Part shown: one piece after another, positions 55,895 through 64,000 of the stretch
How positions within the stretch are numbered: the stretch's first letter is position 1
Layout of the letters: every line of letters begins with the position of its first letter
Program-made: the position numbers and the translations under genes
The notes under the pieces: model-generated
The model's database searches: none
Told to the model about the DNA's origin: nothing
What the model saw: only the letters and a program-made list of their open reading frames with translations
Origin: Pagrus major
Lineage: Eukaryota > Chordata > Actinopteri > Spariformes > Sparidae
NCBI RefSeq assembly: GCF_040436345.1
Contig: NC_133230.1
Span: 13,030,197 to 13,094,196 of the forward strand
Direction of reading: 5' to 3'
Length of the DNA: 64,000 bases

Positions 55895-56356
55895 CCTGCA
55901 CGCTACAACCTGGCCCTGCTCCCTCCTTGAAGGCTTAAAATCCGCGTCTGAACTTTGATTTTAAGCGGCTGAATAATCCGCACAGGAATGTTGTTGTCGA
56001 TTCTCTCCACAACGAGCTAGCATGGCAAGCTAATTAGTTAGCTAGCAAGCCCGAGCGCGGCGTTTATACGTTAAAAAGCCATGTCGGGCGGTGACGTATC
56101 CGCGTGGGATTTAAAATGAAAAACGTCAAGATGCTAAACAATCATAATATCGGCAGAGAGATGGTTAAATCGGGCTAGAAAACAGAGGCGAGGTTACTGA
56201 AAGAAAAAAAAAAAAGGGTAGTCACAAGTTGGACACTTCCGCCCCCCCCGGCTGCTAACCACGCCCCTTCACGCTGATTGGCTGTTCGCTTCTAAACATA
56301 ATCACGTGACGCGCAGTCCAACGAGACAGAACCCGGAAGAGCCGCGCACAGAGACA
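55895..56356. promoter_or_regulatory. Shared rragc/ppt1 bidirectional promoter
   Basis: About 460 bases lie between the rragc start codon and the donor (ACA|GTGAGT at 56356) of a ppt1 leader exon. The region is GC-rich. It has a CRE-like TGACGTA at 56092-56098, a GC-rich box (CCACGCCCC) at about 56259 and an inverted CCAAT box (ATTGG) near 56277. It also has ATCACGTGAC at 56301-56310 and an ETS motif CCGGAAG at 56333-56339. ATCACGTGAC matches the CLEAR consensus GTCACGTGAC at nine of ten positions. TFEB/TFE3 bind CLEAR sites in lysosomal genes. No TATA box is apparent. Confidence 0.75.
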
Positions 56357-57624
56357 GTGAGTAATGTTTGGGGGAAATTTAGGACAATTTCAAACATTAT
56401 TTAGGCTTTTCTCATTCAAAATATATTAATTTTGAGAATGTGTTCTTGATTTTTAACCTTCTAAATGGCGTAAAAATGCTCCTGCGCATTTCAAAACGTG
56501 TTTAGTCACTGATTTATTACATGTTGTGCGTGTTGAGTAGTTAGTTAGCTTGTTCAGGCTAATTTCCATAGGATTCATTGAAAGCATCTTTATCTCGTGT
56601 TTGTTCAAAGTCTGCGCTTCTCATCTGTTTTGTTGTTGCTGTGCTGTTATTTTTAAGACAGTGTCCATGAGGTTATAATGAAGTGAAAGCTGCCGAGAGC
56701 AGGAAATGCACACAGCTTAATTTCTGTTTCTCACATGACTGTAAACAGATGTCTGTTGATGATTTAACTATTTTTATTACATTTTACACAAGTGTTGTTA
56801 AAAGTCCTCTAAAGTCACACTAAAAATAAGGATGTAATGTTAGAATGAAATATTCATGAAAAGTCTGAAAGTATCTGATATTAAATGTGCTTCAGTATCA
56901 AATAAAAATAAATATAAAATATGAAAATAATTCAGCATTTTTCTGTTTATTGGAATCAGTGTTTTTAAAAAAAAATGTTTATTTATCTGATTGCTGATCA
57001 AATAAATCAATTTAAAATGTGCTCCCATGGCTCTGATGCATCATGCAATCATAAAAGTAACTATTAATTAAAGTCTGTAAATAAATATAGTCATTACAAA
57101 GTCAAATATATGGTGCCAAAAAGTACCAGAGTGGACATTTAAAGTAGCAGAAAATGGAAACTACTCAAGTAAAGTGCCTTTAAAATTGTACAGTACTTGA
57201 ATAAATGTGTTAGTGACAATAAAAGTTTAAAGGTTTGCCAAAAGCTACCTGTATAACTACACAACAAACCTTATTTTATTAAAGTGAATGTTGAAGAAAA
57301 AGTCTACATCTGTAAACTAAAAACAACAGAAACAATAATAAAGAGAGAGGTTACACAGAATACTCGGGGCTGAGGTGAGAGATTAAAATACTCTGTTTGT
57401 TGTTTACGTTCAGTGATGTTTTTCTTATGCTACATTGAATTTTATTCCAAGTTTTGGTACATAGCAAAGCAAATATATCATAAGCTGCACTTGATGTTTA
57501 CATACATACGTTATGTTTCTGGTTACTAGCCCAAGTCTTGTAGTTATGTCCTGACGAGATGATATAAAGTGAAGATAGAAAAGGTGATTATATTATATAT
57601 TTTGTATTTATTTTAGGGTCCAGG

Positions 57625-63460
<5,836 letters not shown>

Positions 63461-63830
63461 AACACTCCCACTAAGTCATCTCAGAGTGAATATAACAGAC
63501 AACAAGTGAAGTTTCTGGAGCAATATGATGAAAATTAAGAGCAAACAAGCTTAATAACCGGAGCCGAGATGCAGAGAGCACATGATTCATTCCTTTTGCA
63601 CTGCATCAGTCGTCGCATGATGATAGTTTTTGTGATGCTTTGTTAATTTTAGCAGCTAATTTATAAGCGGGTCTACTTTGTTTTACTAACACTAGAATAT
63701 AAGTGTTGTTTCTAATGTGAATTCTTCTGATTAGGTCAAAATTATTGTCAGAAATTTTCACTTAATTTTTTCACTTTTTTTCTGTTCTAACTTGCCAACG
63801 AACCTCATTTAACATCATCTGTACATATTA

Positions 63831-63836
63831 AATAAA
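63831..63836 (+). terminator. ppt1 polyadenylation signal
   Basis: AATAAA 370 bases after the ppt1 stop codon, followed by an A-rich run. It is the first hexamer downstream. Confidence 0.65.
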
Positions 63837-63856
63837 GACAAAACAAAAAAAAGATG

Positions 63857-64000
63857 TTTTATTGCAACATTTTTTTAATGATATCTCCAGTACTAATGAG
63901 CAGAATTCTGATTTTTGGACCCAAAAAAAAACAAAATGAAAGAGGTAAAAGAAAGACGACAGAAAAGAAAATACAGCGAAGAGCTTCATCGTGAAGATGT
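63857..64000 (-). other. Possible 3' end of a convergent minus-strand gene
   Basis: A minus-strand AATAAAA (TTTTATT at 63857-63863) lies about 20 bases past the ppt1 signal. It suggests that a convergent transcript ends here. In the human genome CAP1 is the tail-to-tail neighbour of PPT1, so cap1 is a reasonable guess, but no coding sequence is in view. Confidence 0.25.

Overview
The window reads as vertebrate nuclear DNA from a ray-finned (teleost) fish, probably a percomorph. It holds multi-exon genes with GT-AG introns that are mostly short. The encoded proteins are close to human orthologues known from memory. The spacer is rich in short interspersed repeats of the kind common in fish genomes. 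No operons, CRISPR arrays, viral genes or tRNA/rRNA genes were seen. All exon limits come from reading splice sites by eye and from family knowledge; no alignment was run.

Layout: (1) 1-16.3 kb is gene-poor, with an orphan CpG/CRE promoter-like exon near 10.2-10.5 kb, an ETS palindrome at 9.25 kb and a decayed LINE endonuclease fragment at 12.5-12.9 kb. (2) 16.4-22.6 kb is a head-to-head pair: stpg1 (minus, sperm-tail PG-rich repeat protein) and meaf6 (plus, NuA4/MOZ/HBO1 acetyltransferase subunit), with start codons only about 177 bp apart. (3) 22.6-29.2 kb is repeat-rich spacer. (4) 29.3-34.3 kb is fhl3 (minus, four-and-a-half LIM protein), with a possible leader exon near 47.8 kb. (5) 34.4-50.6 kb is spacer with several inverted-repeat elements, a diverged tandem repeat at 48.2-48.85 kb and a 624-bp DNA transposon derivative (49,520-50,143) that keeps an 89-codon helix-turn-helix-like reading frame. 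(6) 50.7-63.8 kb is a second head-to-head pair: rragc (minus, RagC GTPase) and ppt1 (plus, palmitoyl-protein thioesterase 1). They share a promoter of about 460 bp containing a CLEAR-like TFEB/MITF E-box. The right end may hold the 3' end of a convergent gene.

Working together: RagC recruits mTORC1 to the lysosome and PPT1 is a lysosomal hydrolase, so the rragc/ppt1 pair with a shared lysosomal-type control motif is the most coherent functional unit here. The stpg1/meaf6 promoter combines a ciliary RFX X-box with housekeeping YY1/ETS motifs, which suits a sperm-flagellum gene beside a ubiquitous chromatin gene. The best candidate for something little described is the transposon derivative at 49.5-50.1 kb.
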